DNA of 64,000 bases from Pseudomonas fluorescens (GTDB lineage Bacteria > Pseudomonadota > Gammaproteobacteria > Pseudomonadales > Pseudomonadaceae): NCBI RefSeq assembly GCF_000802965.1, contig NZ_JSAK01000010.1, positions 124,094 through 188,093 of the forward strand. The letters run 5' to 3'. Made by a program: the position numbers and the translations under genes. The notes beneath the pieces are model-generated. The model saw nothing but the letters and a program-made list of their open reading frames with translations, was not told the origin of the DNA and searched no databases. Positions within the stretch are counted from its first letter, which is position 1. Each line of letters starts with the position of its first letter. Below are positions 47,816 through 56,811 of the stretch, in pieces.

Positions 47816-48988
47816 TTAGTGTTGTGTTGGAAAATGCCAGGATGACGACGTCATCTTGATATAGCCCTGCGGGCCGGTTTGAAACGACTTGTCTTTGAGC
47901 GAATCGTCCTTGAGCTCGACCGTGAAGCTCACGTAGCGATCACCCCACTGGCGGTAAAAACTGTCGATGTAACGGCGAGTGGCGGCGAGTTCGGAATCCT
48001 GCAGGTTGCCGGTCACGGCAAACGTGACACTGTCTGCATGCTCCGAGCGGTTGAATCCCAGTGAAAGACGTTGCAGCCCCTCCTGCGCGAGATCGGCCAG
48101 CAGGTTGTCATCCTGCATCTGCACCGTTATGTCCCGGGCATAGGGCGCGGCCGCCAGCAGCGCATCAAGCAGCTTCGCTTGCTTCTGGGGCGTCAGTAGA
48201 TTTCGCTGGGCGCTGAGCAGCAGTCGCGGTACCGAGGGCTCCTTGAGGTCAAGGGTGTGCCAGGCCAGTTGCGGATCGAAGTCGACCAGCAATTGCTCCA
48301 GTCGACGGCGCTCCTGGTCCGTCACCAGCACTTTGCCGCTCCGTGCGTTGTGGCGCATCAGCACCTGCCGACTCCAGCCAGCATCACGCTCGGAATCAAC
48401 GAACACATAGATTGCATGGTCACGGCCGCTCAACACCTGGGCCTCGGCACTGGCTCCGGCGATCAGCACACGGACATCGGTTTCAGGCACCGGCACCGGC
48501 ATCGACCAGAGACTGACTGCGGCGACCAGCACTGCCATGGCCGTGCCACCGGCGATCCATCCAGTCAAAGGGCTACGCCACCACTGAACTCTGTTTGCAT
48601 CTGATGGAGCGCAAGGTGGTTGGCCGAGCACCTCAGGTGTCCAGTATTGGTCTTCATGGCGCAAAGCGATTTGCAGGCCGCCGATCTGCACCCTGGCCTG
48701 GAAGGGGCAGTGGCGTGTTTCTAATGACTCGTCGAGGAGACGTAACGGCAAGCCATCGGGCGTCATTTCAGCAGCCAGCACTTCGAAATTGCAACCACCT
48801 TCCTCCAGGGGCACGAAGATGGCATCGGCGGGAACACTGGCGGTCAGAGTCCCCTGTCCTAACAGATCCAGCGACCCTACCACGAACAAGGTTGTGGTTT
48901 CGCCTAAGGGAAACTCACATCCTTGCAGCGGACCATTGAGTATCCGCAAAACGCAGGGCTGTTGGGCGGGGGCCGTCAGGACTGTCAC
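47816..48988 (-). CDS. prgH: T3SS inner-ring protein PrgH (SctD)
   Basis: The outer component of the inner-membrane ring. 390 residues. The cytoplasmic N-terminal domain has VLRILNGPLQGCEFPLGET and LFVVG, closely resembling PrgH, and a single transmembrane helix follows at about 145-165 (LTGWIAGGTAMAVLVAAVSL). Periplasmic ring-building domains follow to the end. It heads the prgHIJK-orgABC unit; the 129 bp between it and iagB should hold the promoter activated by HilA, though no HilA box was confirmed. Confidence 0.95.
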   Translation of the reverse strand: MTVLTAPAQQPCVLRILNGPLQGCEFPLGETTTLFVVGSLDLLGQGTLTASVPADAIFVPLEEGGCNFEVLAAEMTPDGLPLRLLDESLETRHCPFQARVQIGGLQIALRHEDQYWTPEVLGQPPCAPSDANRVQWWRSPLTGWIAGGTAMAVLVAAVSLWSMPVPVPETDVRVLIAGASAEAQVLSGRDHAIYVFVDSERDAGWSRQVLMRHNARSGKVLVTDQERRRLEQLLVDFDPQLAWHTLDLKEPSVPRLLLSAQRNLLTPQKQAKLLDALLAAAPYARDITVQMQDDNLLADLAQEGLQRLSLGFNRSEHADSVTFAVTGNLQDSELAATRRYIDSFYRQWGDRYVSFTVELKDDSLKDKSFQTGPQGYIKMTSSSWHFPTQH

Positions 48989-49117
48989 CGTTCAAGCTCC
49001 AAAGCAGTGAAATTGAGCGGTCATGTTAAAAAGGCTGACCGCTGGATTCCTGATCGAATTCTGCCGATTGCGCCCGGCAGAGGATCAGAATCCGCTGCCT
49101 GACTTCACTTCGTCCCG

Positions 49118-49570
49118 TCACTGTCGAGCCTGGGTAAACACTTCATAGCGTTGCCCGACCTTGCGCGCATAGCGCAGACGCGCGGCTTGTCGGTGGGGAG
49201 AATTGCCGGCGTTGTAGGCCCCCACCGCCGTCCAGTTGTAGCCGTAACGGGCGATAAAATCGGCCAGTACCGATGCACCGACTTCGACCGACAGGCAGGG
49301 CTCATCCAGCAAGCGCTGCTCGGTAATGCCCTGAGCACTCAAACGAGGAAGATGATGACTGTTGATTTGCATCAACCCGATGTCATGGCTGCCGTCCTTG
49401 TTGTAGTTCATCGCTTGCGCCGACTGTCCCGACTCCACATCGGCGATCGCCTGGAGCAGTTCCGGCTCAATGGCATGTTTCTCGCCTGCCGAATCCCAGC
49501 AAAAGGCGTTCGCGGTTCCAGAGCCAAGACACATCAGCATAAGAATCGGTTTGAATGCGCACCGACTCAT
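49118..49570 (-). CDS. iagB: Lytic transglycosylase IagB
   Basis: A specialised peptidoglycan hydrolase that opens the wall for the T3SS. 150 residues with a signal peptide (about 1-22, ILMLMCLGSGTANA). The SLT fold shows the catalytic Glu in AIADVESGQ (about 43-51), then GSHDIGLMQIN and VGAYNAGN. The ATG at 49570 overlaps the hilA stop as ATGA, so the two are translationally coupled, as with hilA-iagB in Salmonella. Confidence 0.94.
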   Translation of the reverse strand: MSRCAFKPILMLMCLGSGTANAFCWDSAGEKHAIEPELLQAIADVESGQSAQAMNYNKDGSHDIGLMQINSHHLPRLSAQGITEQRLLDEPCLSVEVGASVLADFIARYGYNWTAVGAYNAGNSPHRQAARLRYARKVGQRYEVFTQARQ

Positions 49571-50886
49571 GTCAGGCATCGCCAGCGATCAAGCACAGGC
49601 GACTTCGCCGCGCCGCACAAGGATTGTCGGCCGATCAGCACGATATCCCCGCCTTTGCCTTCCAGTGCAATACGGTCCTTGAATATCTTCGCCCGCACAC
49701 AATCGGGGTCATGCCGTAAACACTTTTCGAGACTTTGCGCCGCCTGCTCGCTGCGCCGCCAAAACCAGTGATGCCAGGCGTGGAAGAAATGACCATCGGC
49801 CTGTTCGGCGTCCAGGAGACAACGCCGAAAAAGCACGTTTGCAGCGTCCTCGCATCCACGAAGGCTGGTCAGCAAGGCAAGCCGCACAAGCGCTTGCGGG
49901 CTGGCCGGGTCAACCGATAACGCTCTGGAAATCGCCGAATGCGCCTCATCAACAGCGCGCTCCTGCACACACAGGCCGAGCATGGCTTTACCCAGCCAGG
50001 CATCCGCCAAACCGCACCAGGCCGCTGCGTAATTTGCTGCCAACTGCAAACAGTGTCGAAACTGCACAAGGGCATCACGCAGACTTTGCGGGGTGTGCTG
50101 CTGCACGCTGCACAAACCACGCAGATAGGCCACGGCGGCCGGGTAGGAAGCGCAGGATTCACTGACAGGACGCAAACCGGGAATGCGCTGCGCAACCAGA
50201 CACGTCAACGCACCAAGCGCCTCTGCCAGATCACCGGCGTCCAGTGTCTGTCCGTACAGCAATGCATGATCGCGGCCACGGATCAGTTCGACCGACCATT
50301 GTTGTCTCTCACTCGAGCCGGTAAACCGCCCGCTCAAGCAGTAGTCAGCAGACAATTGCCCAACCAGCGCCCGCACATCGACCGGCTGCCCGTAAGTGGC
50401 CATCAACCCCGAGGGTATGACATGCAACCCCTCGCCGAACGCCGTGGACAGCTGACGAATCATCGCATCCTGCAAATCCAGTGCAGTGTCTTCGCCGAGA
50501 TTGCGAAAAGGCAAAACAGCCAGCGTTGTTGCCTCCATCCTCGAGGGACCCGGCGTATCGATTTCGACCACCGCACAGGTGAATCGATAACCCTGCCCGT
50601 ACACCGTCGCAATGAAATTCTTGTTCTCTCTGAGCAGCTTGCGCAGCGCGTATATACAGCGGGTCAACGACTCTTCAGCTGCATCGATTTCGGGCCAGAC
50701 ACTATCCAGCAAGTGGTCCTTGCTGATCACCGTGCCCGCCGAACCAAGCAGCAGACGTAAAACACTCAACTCTTTCGGGGGGACGTGAACTCCTTGTCCA
50801 TCTCGCATCAGCGTTCCGTCGCTTTGCAGTTGCCAGTGGTCAAAAACGTATGACGGGACCGGCGATTGATCAGTGGCACTGTCCAT
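49567..50886 (-). CDS. hilA: HilA-like transcriptional activator
   Basis: An OmpR/ToxR-type winged-helix activator of the SPI-1 kind. 439 residues. The DNA-binding domain (about 12-105) includes PPKELSVLRLLLGSAG, VSKDHLLDSVWP-like ISKDHLLDSVWPEID, LTRCIYALRKLLRENK and VYGQGYRF. A long C-terminal TPR-rich region follows (VRLALLTSLRGCEDAANVLF and others). It is expected to activate prgH and invF transcription. The start at 50886 (MDSATDQSPVPS) is chosen; the frame to 51063 adds 59 residues of low credibility. Confidence 0.9.
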   Translation of the reverse strand: MDSATDQSPVPSYVFDHWQLQSDGTLMRDGQGVHVPPKELSVLRLLLGSAGTVISKDHLLDSVWPEIDAAEESLTRCIYALRKLLRENKNFIATVYGQGYRFTCAVVEIDTPGPSRMEATTLAVLPFRNLGEDTALDLQDAMIRQLSTAFGEGLHVIPSGLMATYGQPVDVRALVGQLSADYCLSGRFTGSSERQQWSVELIRGRDHALLYGQTLDAGDLAEALGALTCLVAQRIPGLRPVSESCASYPAAVAYLRGLCSVQQHTPQSLRDALVQFRHCLQLAANYAAAWCGLADAWLGKAMLGLCVQERAVDEAHSAISRALSVDPASPQALVRLALLTSLRGCEDAANVLFRRCLLDAEQADGHFFHAWHHWFWRRSEQAAQSLEKCLRHDPDCVRAKIFKDRIALEGKGGDIVLIGRQSLCGAAKSPVLDRWRCLT

Positions 50887-51073
50887 ACTTTGAGACTTCT
50901 CTATAGAAAGGTACTGAAACGCAATCGAGCCTGAGACGGGGGTCAGGCTCGAGATGACAAGCTGCGTGACTATAGGAAGTTGTGTGGGGGGTTTCCGTAG
51001 GACAGACGTACGTATAGTCAGATGAATACACGACTTAATTTGTAGGAAAAATCCACCACTCAATCACCAGGTG

Positions 51074-51358
51074 TTAAGGAATTAAATGAGTGCGATCCAG
51101 AGACCTGGCTGAAGCTTTGACCAACTCACAAATATCACTCACCGTCTTCCACTGTTCTACGCCCTCCTCTGGCAGATCAATGCCGAACGCCTCATTCAAC
51201 GCCATGACGATTTCAACCATGCCCACTGAATCGACATACAAGTCCTCCACTAATCGTGAATCAATCTCGATGGTCTTTCGACCGACCGAAAAATAATCTG
51301 ACAGAACCTTTTTCACTTGGCGCTCAAGCCCTGACTCATCCGTCAAAAAATCAGACAT
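51074..51358 (-). CDS. iacP: T3SS-associated acyl carrier protein IacP
   Basis: A 94-residue acyl carrier protein. The phosphopantetheine site is the Ser in DLYVDSVGMVEIVMA (about 39-53). In Salmonella, iacP lies after sipA and aids secretion of translocator and effector proteins. Here it has been kept although the sip genes are missing. It lies between a strong terminator (51374-51428) and hilA, so it is probably transcribed from its own promoter. ATG is preceded by GAGGAAT. Confidence 0.9.
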   Translation of the reverse strand: MSDFLTDESGLERQVKKVLSDYFSVGRKTIEIDSRLVEDLYVDSVGMVEIVMALNEAFGIDLPEEGVEQWKTVSDICELVKASARSLDRTHLIP

Positions 51359-51373
51359 TCATTCCTCCGACAC

Positions 51374-51428
51374 AAAAAAGCAGGCGCGACTCGAGTTCAA
51401 ACAACCCCGTGTCACGCCTGCCAAAAAA
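51374..51428. terminator. Strong bidirectional terminator
   Basis: GCAGGCG and CGCCTGC (7 bp, extended by 3 bp past a wobble) surround a 20-nt loop, with A6 on both sides, giving T6 on each strand. It separates the invF-spaS block and the SipD-like remnant from iacP. Confidence 0.85.
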
Positions 51429-51467
51429 TCAAGATTGATTTACCCACTCACAAACTTCGGAACTGCA

Positions 51468-51692
51468 TCAAAAATTCAACATCGCCTTCAACATATCTGC
51501 GAACTGATTCAGATGTGAAGACAACGTCTTATTAAAGTTGTCGTGGTAAGAGTTGGCGTTGGAATATTTCTGCGTGAAGGACTGCAAGGTGTTCTTCATG
51601 CGTTCTTCCTGGGCGTTGAAGCCGGTTTGCCAGGCCTGGAACCTTGCAGTGTCCCATTCGGCCGTTTCGCCGGTTGCCACGCTGTGTCTCAT
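51468..51692 (-). pseudogene. SipD-like C-terminal remnant
   Basis: A 74-residue frame resembling only the C-terminal end of SipD/IpaD/BipD needle-tip proteins: FQAWQTGFNAQEERMKNTLQ then SFTQKYSNANSYHDNFNKTL and a short tail. Full tip proteins have about 330-340 residues, so more than three quarters are missing. No ribosome binding site is clear before MRHSV, and the frame starts 38 bp after spaS. I read it as the scar of a deletion removing sicA, sipB, sipC and most of sipD. Translation of the short protein cannot be ruled out. The similarity is from memory of the family and should be aligned. Confidence 0.75.
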
Positions 51693-51730
51693 GGTACCGA
51701 CGTTCGGAAGAAAAAGGGAAAGGTGGGAAA

Positions 51731-52765
51731 TCAGGCGTTCTCGACTTGCTCGAGCCAGATCAACAGACGCAGGACTTCTTCGACTTCCTGCACCTGGAGA
51801 AAGCTGTAGCGCTGGTGGGTCTTGAAGATCCGGCGGGCCAGGGCGATGTCGTTGATCACCGGCACACCGACCTCCTTGGCATAGGCTCGAACGGCCAGGG
51901 CGCGCTGGTTGGTTTCCATCAGTGAGATGAACGGCAGCACGGTGATTTCCGGACGGAAGTACACCCCGATGGCGATGTGGGTCGGGTTGGCGATGATCAT
52001 CCGCGAGCTGCGCACATCGGATTTGATCTGCTCCGACAGCAGCTCCCGGTGCAGATCACGACGGCGCCCCTTGATTTCCGGGTTGCCGTCCTGCTCCTTG
52101 TGTTCACGCTTGACCGCATCCTTGTCCATCATCTGATCTTTCATGAACAGCCAGTATTCGCTCAGCGCATCCAGCACGACGATCAGCAGCACGCATCCGA
52201 GGAACGCCAGCACCAGCACCAGCAGCAAGTGACCCCAGATGGCGAACAGGTCCGGCGCCTGGGCAAACAACTGGGCAAACACCAATTGACGCTGGGTGAT
52301 CCAGACAATCCACAGCGCCAGGGCAAAACTGCCCAGGTACAACAGCGCTTTCACTGTGTCCTTGACGGTGCGCATGCTGAACAGTTTTTTGAAACCATTG
52401 ATCGGGTTCAACGCGCCCAGGTTGAGCTTCAAGGCTTCGCTGGCCAAGGCGAAACCGCTTTGCAACAGCGCAGGCAGTGCGCTGGTCAACACGCACACCA
52501 GCAGCAACGGCAACAACGCCTTGAGCCCGACCAGCACCAGCATCGCCGAGTACGCTTGCAGGTCCATCTCAAAGTCACTGGCGATGATCCGCCGATAGAC
52601 TTCCATGACCTCGAACAGTGAGCTGTTGAACACCATGTAGGTGATGCCGCAGAGGGTCAGGCAGGTGACCACCAGATCCTTGGCCTTGAACGTTTGCCCT
52701 TTGCGCGAAGCATCGCGCAGACGCTTGGCGGTAGGTTTCTCAGTCTTCGAGGCGCTGGATGACAT
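51731..52765 (-). CDS. spaS: T3SS export switch protein SpaS (SctU)
   Basis: An inner-membrane, autocleaving substrate-specificity switch of the FlhB family. 344 residues with four transmembrane helices (about 27-210) and a cytoplasmic C-terminal domain holding the autocleavage motif NPTH in IIANPTHIAIGVYF. Cleavage between Asn and Pro should permit the switch from needle to translocator substrates. It overlaps spaR by 26 bp. The next gene downstream is only a SipD remnant. Confidence 0.96.
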   Translation of the reverse strand: MSSSASKTEKPTAKRLRDASRKGQTFKAKDLVVTCLTLCGITYMVFNSSLFEVMEVYRRIIASDFEMDLQAYSAMLVLVGLKALLPLLLVCVLTSALPALLQSGFALASEALKLNLGALNPINGFKKLFSMRTVKDTVKALLYLGSFALALWIVWITQRQLVFAQLFAQAPDLFAIWGHLLLVLVLAFLGCVLLIVVLDALSEYWLFMKDQMMDKDAVKREHKEQDGNPEIKGRRRDLHRELLSEQIKSDVRSSRMIIANPTHIAIGVYFRPEITVLPFISLMETNQRALAVRAYAKEVGVPVINDIALARRIFKTHQRYSFLQVQEVEEVLRLLIWLEQVENA

Positions 52766-53546
52766 TGGCAGCCTCCCCTTCGCTGCCCAGATAATGTTCG
52801 AGCCCCTGGGATTTCATGCCCATGCGCAAGACTTCGTCGGGCAGATGCACGCCGAAATACAGCATCAACACCACCAGTGCCACCAGGCTCTTGACCGTCA
52901 GCGACACCGAGAACGCGTTCATTTGCGGTGCATACCGCGACAACAAACCCAACAGCGCTTCGCTGACCAATAGCGTGGCCACCACTGGCGCGCTGATCAC
53001 CAGCGTCTTGCTGACCAGTGCATCCAACAGGCTCAAAATGGCTGACAGGTGTATCTCGCAACCGTTGGCCGGCGCGCAAATACGGTAGCTGTGACCAACG
53101 GTTTCAAGCATCAGCAACATGCCGCCACCTTCGAGATAAACCACCGCGGCGAACAACTGGAGAAAATTTGCCAGCTCCGACGTGTCGACCCCGTTGGCCG
53201 GGTCCACGGTGCTGCTGAGCATGGCCCCGCGCTGGTTGTCGATCAGGTTGCCCATGGCGTGCAACACCCAGAACGGCCAGCACAACAGGCATCCGAGCAG
53301 CACGCCGATGCCGGCCTCACGCAACACCAGACCAAAGAATGCCAAGCCGTCGAGCGCCGGCAAAGGCACGCCCACATAAGCCCAGAACCCCGTCGCCACC
53401 AGCACGATGACCGCCTGGCGTGGCGCCCCCGTGAGCACGCCGCTGTTGAGAAACGGCAACATGAAAAAAATCGGCGCCAGCCGCGCCACCCCCAGAATGG
53501 CGGCGGCGAACCAGGCGTACAGGTCGAAAAACAACGTGACCGACAT
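52740..53546 (-). CDS. spaR: T3SS export gate protein SpaR (SctT)
   Basis: A polytopic membrane protein of the export gate, homologous to FliR. 268 residues with about seven hydrophobic helices: WFAAAILGVARLAPIFFMLP at the start and FFGLVLREAGIGVLLGCLLC further on. The start at 53546 (MSVTLFFDLY) is set by the close spaQ stop at 53551; the longer frame to 53579 would overlap spaQ. It overlaps spaS. Confidence 0.94.
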   Translation of the reverse strand: MSVTLFFDLYAWFAAAILGVARLAPIFFMLPFLNSGVLTGAPRQAVIVLVATGFWAYVGVPLPALDGLAFFGLVLREAGIGVLLGCLLCWPFWVLHAMGNLIDNQRGAMLSSTVDPANGVDTSELANFLQLFAAVVYLEGGGMLLMLETVGHSYRICAPANGCEIHLSAILSLLDALVSKTLVISAPVVATLLVSEALLGLLSRYAPQMNAFSVSLTVKSLVALVVLMLYFGVHLPDEVLRMGMKSQGLEHYLGSEGEAANVIQRLED

Positions 53547-53550
53547 CGCG

Positions 53551-53805
53551 CTAAGCCAGCGCCAGGCGGATGACTTCACGGCTGAAATCGAGCAGGGTTT
53601 CGCCGTACCAGCCCGACAGCAGGAACAGGCACGCGGCGACGGCCAACAGCTTGAAACCGAACGGCAGGGTCTGCTCCTGCAACTGGGTCACGGTCTGGAT
53701 CAAGCCGACCACCAGGCCGACCACCGTGGCGACAATGATCGGCCAGGCCACCATCAACAGAATCAGGTACAGGGTTTTGTTGCCGGCATAGACCAGATCG
53801 TTCAT
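53551..53805 (-). CDS. spaQ: T3SS export gate protein SpaQ (SctS)
   Basis: A small inner-membrane protein (84 residues) of the export gate, homologous to FliQ. It has two transmembrane helices ([20 protein letters not shown] and [16 protein letters not shown]) joined by the family motif [14 protein letters not shown]. Confidence 0.96.
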   Translation of the reverse strand: MNDLVYAGNKTLYLILLMVAWPIIVATVVGLVVGLIQTVTQLQEQTLPFGFKLLAVAACLFLLSGWYGETLLDFSREVIRLALA

Positions 53806-53814
53806 GGAATGCTC

Positions 53815-54474
53815 CTAAGCCAGCAAGGTCAGGTATTGCTTGACCAGCCCGGTGGACAGCAACGCCCAGCCATCCAGCGCCACAAACAGCACCAGTTTGA
53901 TCGGCACCGAAATGATCACCGGGCTCATCATCATCATGCCCAGCGCCAGCAGAATGCTGGAGATCACCAGATCCACGATGACGAACGGCAGGTACAGATA
54001 GAAGCCGATCTTGAAGGCGCTTTTGATTTCACTCAGCGCGTAGGCCGGCAACAGGGAAAACAGCGACGGCGTGAGTTCTTCATCGGCGGGCAGCCCGGCA
54101 TCGGTTTCACTCTGAACCGCCTGAGCACGCTCGAAGAACAGCGCCAGTTCCGGGTCGGTGTACTTGCGCAGGTATTCCTTGTAACCGCCCAGCCCGTTCT
54201 CGGCGAAATTCACCACCGACTCGATATCGGTAAAGGCCACCTGTTCTTCCTTGTAATAGCCATAGCCTTGTTTCATCACCGGCGTCATCACGAAAATCGC
54301 CAGCATCAGGGCAATTGCGTTGAGGGCCATGTTCGAGGGCACCTGCTGCAGGCCCAAGGCGTTACGCACGATGACAAACACAATGGAAAACTTGATGTAG
54401 CAGGTGCCGGCCGCCACCAGGAATGGCAATAACGAAGCAAACGCCAACAGAGCGATCAGCGAAACGTCATTCAT
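53815..54474 (-). CDS. spaP: T3SS export gate protein SpaP (SctR)
   Basis: The core subunit of the export gate, homologous to FliP. 219 residues: an N-terminal membrane segment (LIALLAFASLLPFLVAAGTC), the family signature KFSIVFVIVRNALGLQQVPS, and C-terminal helices (VIVDLVISSILLALGMMMMS and PIKLVLFVALDGWALL). It overlaps spaO by 4 bp and is 9 bp from spaQ. Confidence 0.96.
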   Translation of the reverse strand: MNDVSLIALLAFASLLPFLVAAGTCYIKFSIVFVIVRNALGLQQVPSNMALNAIALMLAIFVMTPVMKQGYGYYKEEQVAFTDIESVVNFAENGLGGYKEYLRKYTDPELALFFERAQAVQSETDAGLPADEELTPSLFSLLPAYALSEIKSAFKIGFYLYLPFVIVDLVISSILLALGMMMMSPVIISVPIKLVLFVALDGWALLSTGLVKQYLTLLA

Positions 54475-55403
54475 CGCGGCGGTTCCGATGAAGTGCCGCG
54501 ATAGACCTCGATCAACTCGACCCCCAACTGCTCGTCCAACTGCACCAGCTCCCCGCGAGCCACGCGCTTGCCATTGGCGCGAACTTCGATGTGTCGCGCG
54601 GCATCGTCGCCCAACGGAATCAGTTGCCCATCGGCAATCTGCGAGAGCGTGGCCAGGTCGATGTCATGGGTCGAAAGGATAAACTCCAGACGCACCGATA
54701 AAGCGCCGAGCCCGGCATCCGCACCAGGTTCTATCGCGGTCGGTGGATGGGCATCGGTATCAGTCGATTGCATGAGTAATCCTTCTTCAGTAAACGTGAA
54801 AACGCCGATGCAGCGCTGCGCCACAAAGCCGTGTTGAGCGCGCTGAGTGATGCGCAGGACATCGCCTTCGCTCAGTCGAATCCGGCTCGCAGGGTCGAGG
54901 TGACTGGCACCCAGCGTCAGCGTCAGGCGCAGCGGCATATCGCTCAGCCAGGCGCCGGGATTCAAGGGTTCAATGACGGCGCGAGCCAATGGCAACTGCG
55001 TCACCCACACGCGCCCACGAGGCGTTTCCAGCCATGGCAAACTGTGGGTCGGCAATATCTGTGGATCGACCAGCGCGACCTCGGTCAGCGTCTGGTAAAT
55101 CAACTCGTCAAGCTCCAGCAGTAACGGTTGTGGCACTGCCCGGAATAGGTCGGCGATGCTCGTCAACGGGGGCTCGATCGCGAGCAACGCCTGCAACTGT
55201 GGAAGCGAGTGATGCAGCCAGTCGCGGGCCATGATCAGACCGTGCCACCTCCCTCCTTCGCTGCCCGCGCAAAATCGTAAGTAGCCGGGCACCCGTTGCA
55301 GACAATCGAAACCGGCGCCATGGCCGGCACTGCGCCAACGCTCGACCGACCGCCAGCGGGCATGAGTCGCTGGATCGACACGGCGCAACTTCAGGGTGCT
55401 CAT
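54471..55403 (-). CDS. spaO: T3SS sorting platform protein SpaO (SctQ)
   Basis: The main component of the cytoplasmic sorting platform, related to FliM/FliN. 310 residues. The C-terminal SPOA domain (about 225-300) contains VRLEFILSTHDIDLATLSQI and GQLIPLGDDAARHIEVRANG. An internal start producing the short C-terminal form (as in Salmonella) is possible near MQSTDTDAHPP, but no clear ribosome binding site was verified. It overlaps spaP and spaN by 4 bp each. Confidence 0.93.
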   Translation of the reverse strand: MSTLKLRRVDPATHARWRSVERWRSAGHGAGFDCLQRVPGYLRFCAGSEGGRWHGLIMARDWLHHSLPQLQALLAIEPPLTSIADLFRAVPQPLLLELDELIYQTLTEVALVDPQILPTHSLPWLETPRGRVWVTQLPLARAVIEPLNPGAWLSDMPLRLTLTLGASHLDPASRIRLSEGDVLRITQRAQHGFVAQRCIGVFTFTEEGLLMQSTDTDAHPPTAIEPGADAGLGALSVRLEFILSTHDIDLATLSQIADGQLIPLGDDAARHIEVRANGKRVARGELVQLDEQLGVELIEVYRGTSSEPPR

Positions 55404-56359
55404 GCGGGAAGCTCGGATTGCTCGGGTTGCTCGTCTTCCGGCGATTGCTGTGAGCCCTGCCGCTGTTGCTCGCCGCCACTGTCAGTCAGTCGCCAGACCG
55501 GTTCGCGAATCTGCTCGAAAGGCACCTTGAGCTGATCAAAGACCAGGGCATTGCTTGGGCTCAGTTGCAGGCTACGGGTTGGTTCGTCCGGTACTCGACT
55601 GATCGTTACTTGTCCGTTGGCCGCGCCTTTGTTGAACGGCACCTGCAGCAGGCCACGGTCCGTGCCCGGCAAGGTTTCGAGCATCACAGCGGGAGGCGGA
55701 ATGGCTCGCAGTGTAGGGGCGGCCGGGGCCGTTGGCGGTGGAACCGATACTGCGTGACGGGTGGTGGCGGGCGGCGGTTGCAGTGCTTGCGGCAAATGCG
55801 GTTCGGTGGCAACCGGATTGGTGACCCGATCGGTTGCCGGCGATTCCTTGGTACTCGACGTATGTTCGAACAACGGCAGTACCGCCGCGCTCGATACGCG
55901 TTCGAACGCTGGCAGTCCTGCCTCAATCGACACGCGTTCGATTGATGGACGTGGTGGCTGAGTCGATAGGCGCGGGGTCACATCCGATTCCCCGATAGTC
56001 CCTTGAACAGGGATTTCCAGTCTCTCGACGGAAGCAGCCATAAGGTGCGCTAGCGAATGCTGGATCAGTCGGTTGGTTTGCGGATAGCTCATCACCAGCG
56101 GCACCGACGACAGTGCCTTATCGTGCCCAACATCCGCCGCCATCGGGGCGGTAGTCATCGGCTGCGATACCGCTGCGCGGACCGTTGGCATTGTCGATCG
56201 ATGACGCTGAATCAGCGCCGCCAGAAGATCCAGCACACCTTGTGGCAGGTCCTCCTCCTGCACCGGTACAAGCGTGTCCCGCAGTTCATCCATCGAGCCG
56301 TCGGTGACGGGATCCAGGACCTGAACCGGCCGAGGTGAAATTACTGTTACATCGCTCAT
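55400..56359 (-). CDS. spaN: T3SS needle-length regulator SpaN/InvJ (SctP)
   Basis: A secreted molecular ruler that sets needle length and triggers the SpaS switch. 319 residues, low-complexity and rich in Pro, Thr, Val and Ser in the middle (about 100-235), as is normal for rulers. The C-terminal part (GLLQVPFNKGAANGQVTISR and LQLSPSNALVFDQLKVPFEQ) resembles the conserved InvJ end. The start at 56359 overlaps the spaM stop as ATGA. The identification leans on gene position and C-terminus, since rulers diverge quickly. Confidence 0.85.
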   Translation of the reverse strand: MSDVTVISPRPVQVLDPVTDGSMDELRDTLVPVQEEDLPQGVLDLLAALIQRHRSTMPTVRAAVSQPMTTAPMAADVGHDKALSSVPLVMSYPQTNRLIQHSLAHLMAASVERLEIPVQGTIGESDVTPRLSTQPPRPSIERVSIEAGLPAFERVSSAAVLPLFEHTSSTKESPATDRVTNPVATEPHLPQALQPPPATTRHAVSVPPPTAPAAPTLRAIPPPAVMLETLPGTDRGLLQVPFNKGAANGQVTISRVPDEPTRSLQLSPSNALVFDQLKVPFEQIREPVWRLTDSGGEQQRQGSQQSPEDEQPEQSELPA

Positions 56360-56811
56360 CGCCGCACTCCGCTCATCTCTTCTATCTCCCTTTCTTCTCT
56401 GCGCACCTGTTCCAGACGTTGCACGCGCAACAGTTGCTGGACAGACCGTTGGTACTTGTCGTGTTTGCCCTGCAACGAACGCAATTGCTCGCGTTGCTCC
56501 TGCAACAGTTGCTCTACCTGCTGGCACTGCTGATCCACGCGATCACGCTCGATCCGCAACAGATCGATCTGTCGGCGGATCACGGCTTGCCTGCGCAACA
56601 GCGCCAACAGTTGCCCGTGATCCAGCACGCAGTCGTTCGCCCGATGGCTGGCCAACAGACTTTGCAACGAAGTCTCCTGCCCCTCGAAACCGGCCCGTTC
56701 CTGCAGCAGTGGTTGCAATTGCTGCTGAGTGCGCAGCACCGCTTGTTCGCCCCGTTGCCGACGGTACTGACTGAACGCCAACAGGCGCCGTCGATCAGCC
56801 AATGAGTTCAT
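56356..56811 (-). CDS. spaM: T3SS stalk protein SpaM/InvI (SctO)
   Basis: A cytoplasmic FliJ-like stalk linking ATPase rotor and export gate. 151 residues, nearly all coiled coil (AFSQYRRQRGEQAVLRTQQQ; RQIDLLRIERDRVDQQCQQV), with a Glu/Arg-rich tail. The start at 56811 (MNSLADRRRLLA) overlaps the invC 3' end by 17 bp. Coiled-coil content, size and location identify it. Confidence 0.88.
   Translation of the reverse strand: MNSLADRRRLLAFSQYRRQRGEQAVLRTQQQLQPLLQERAGFEGQETSLQSLLASHRANDCVLDHGQLLALLRRQAVIRRQIDLLRIERDRVDQQCQQVEQLLQEQREQLRSLQGKHDKYQRSVQQLLRVQRLEQVRREEREIEEMSGVRR

Noticed and set aside
51693..51730. Hidden start giving a longer SipD-like protein
   Set aside because: The remaining gap to the spaS stop is only 38 bp and holds no room for the missing domains.
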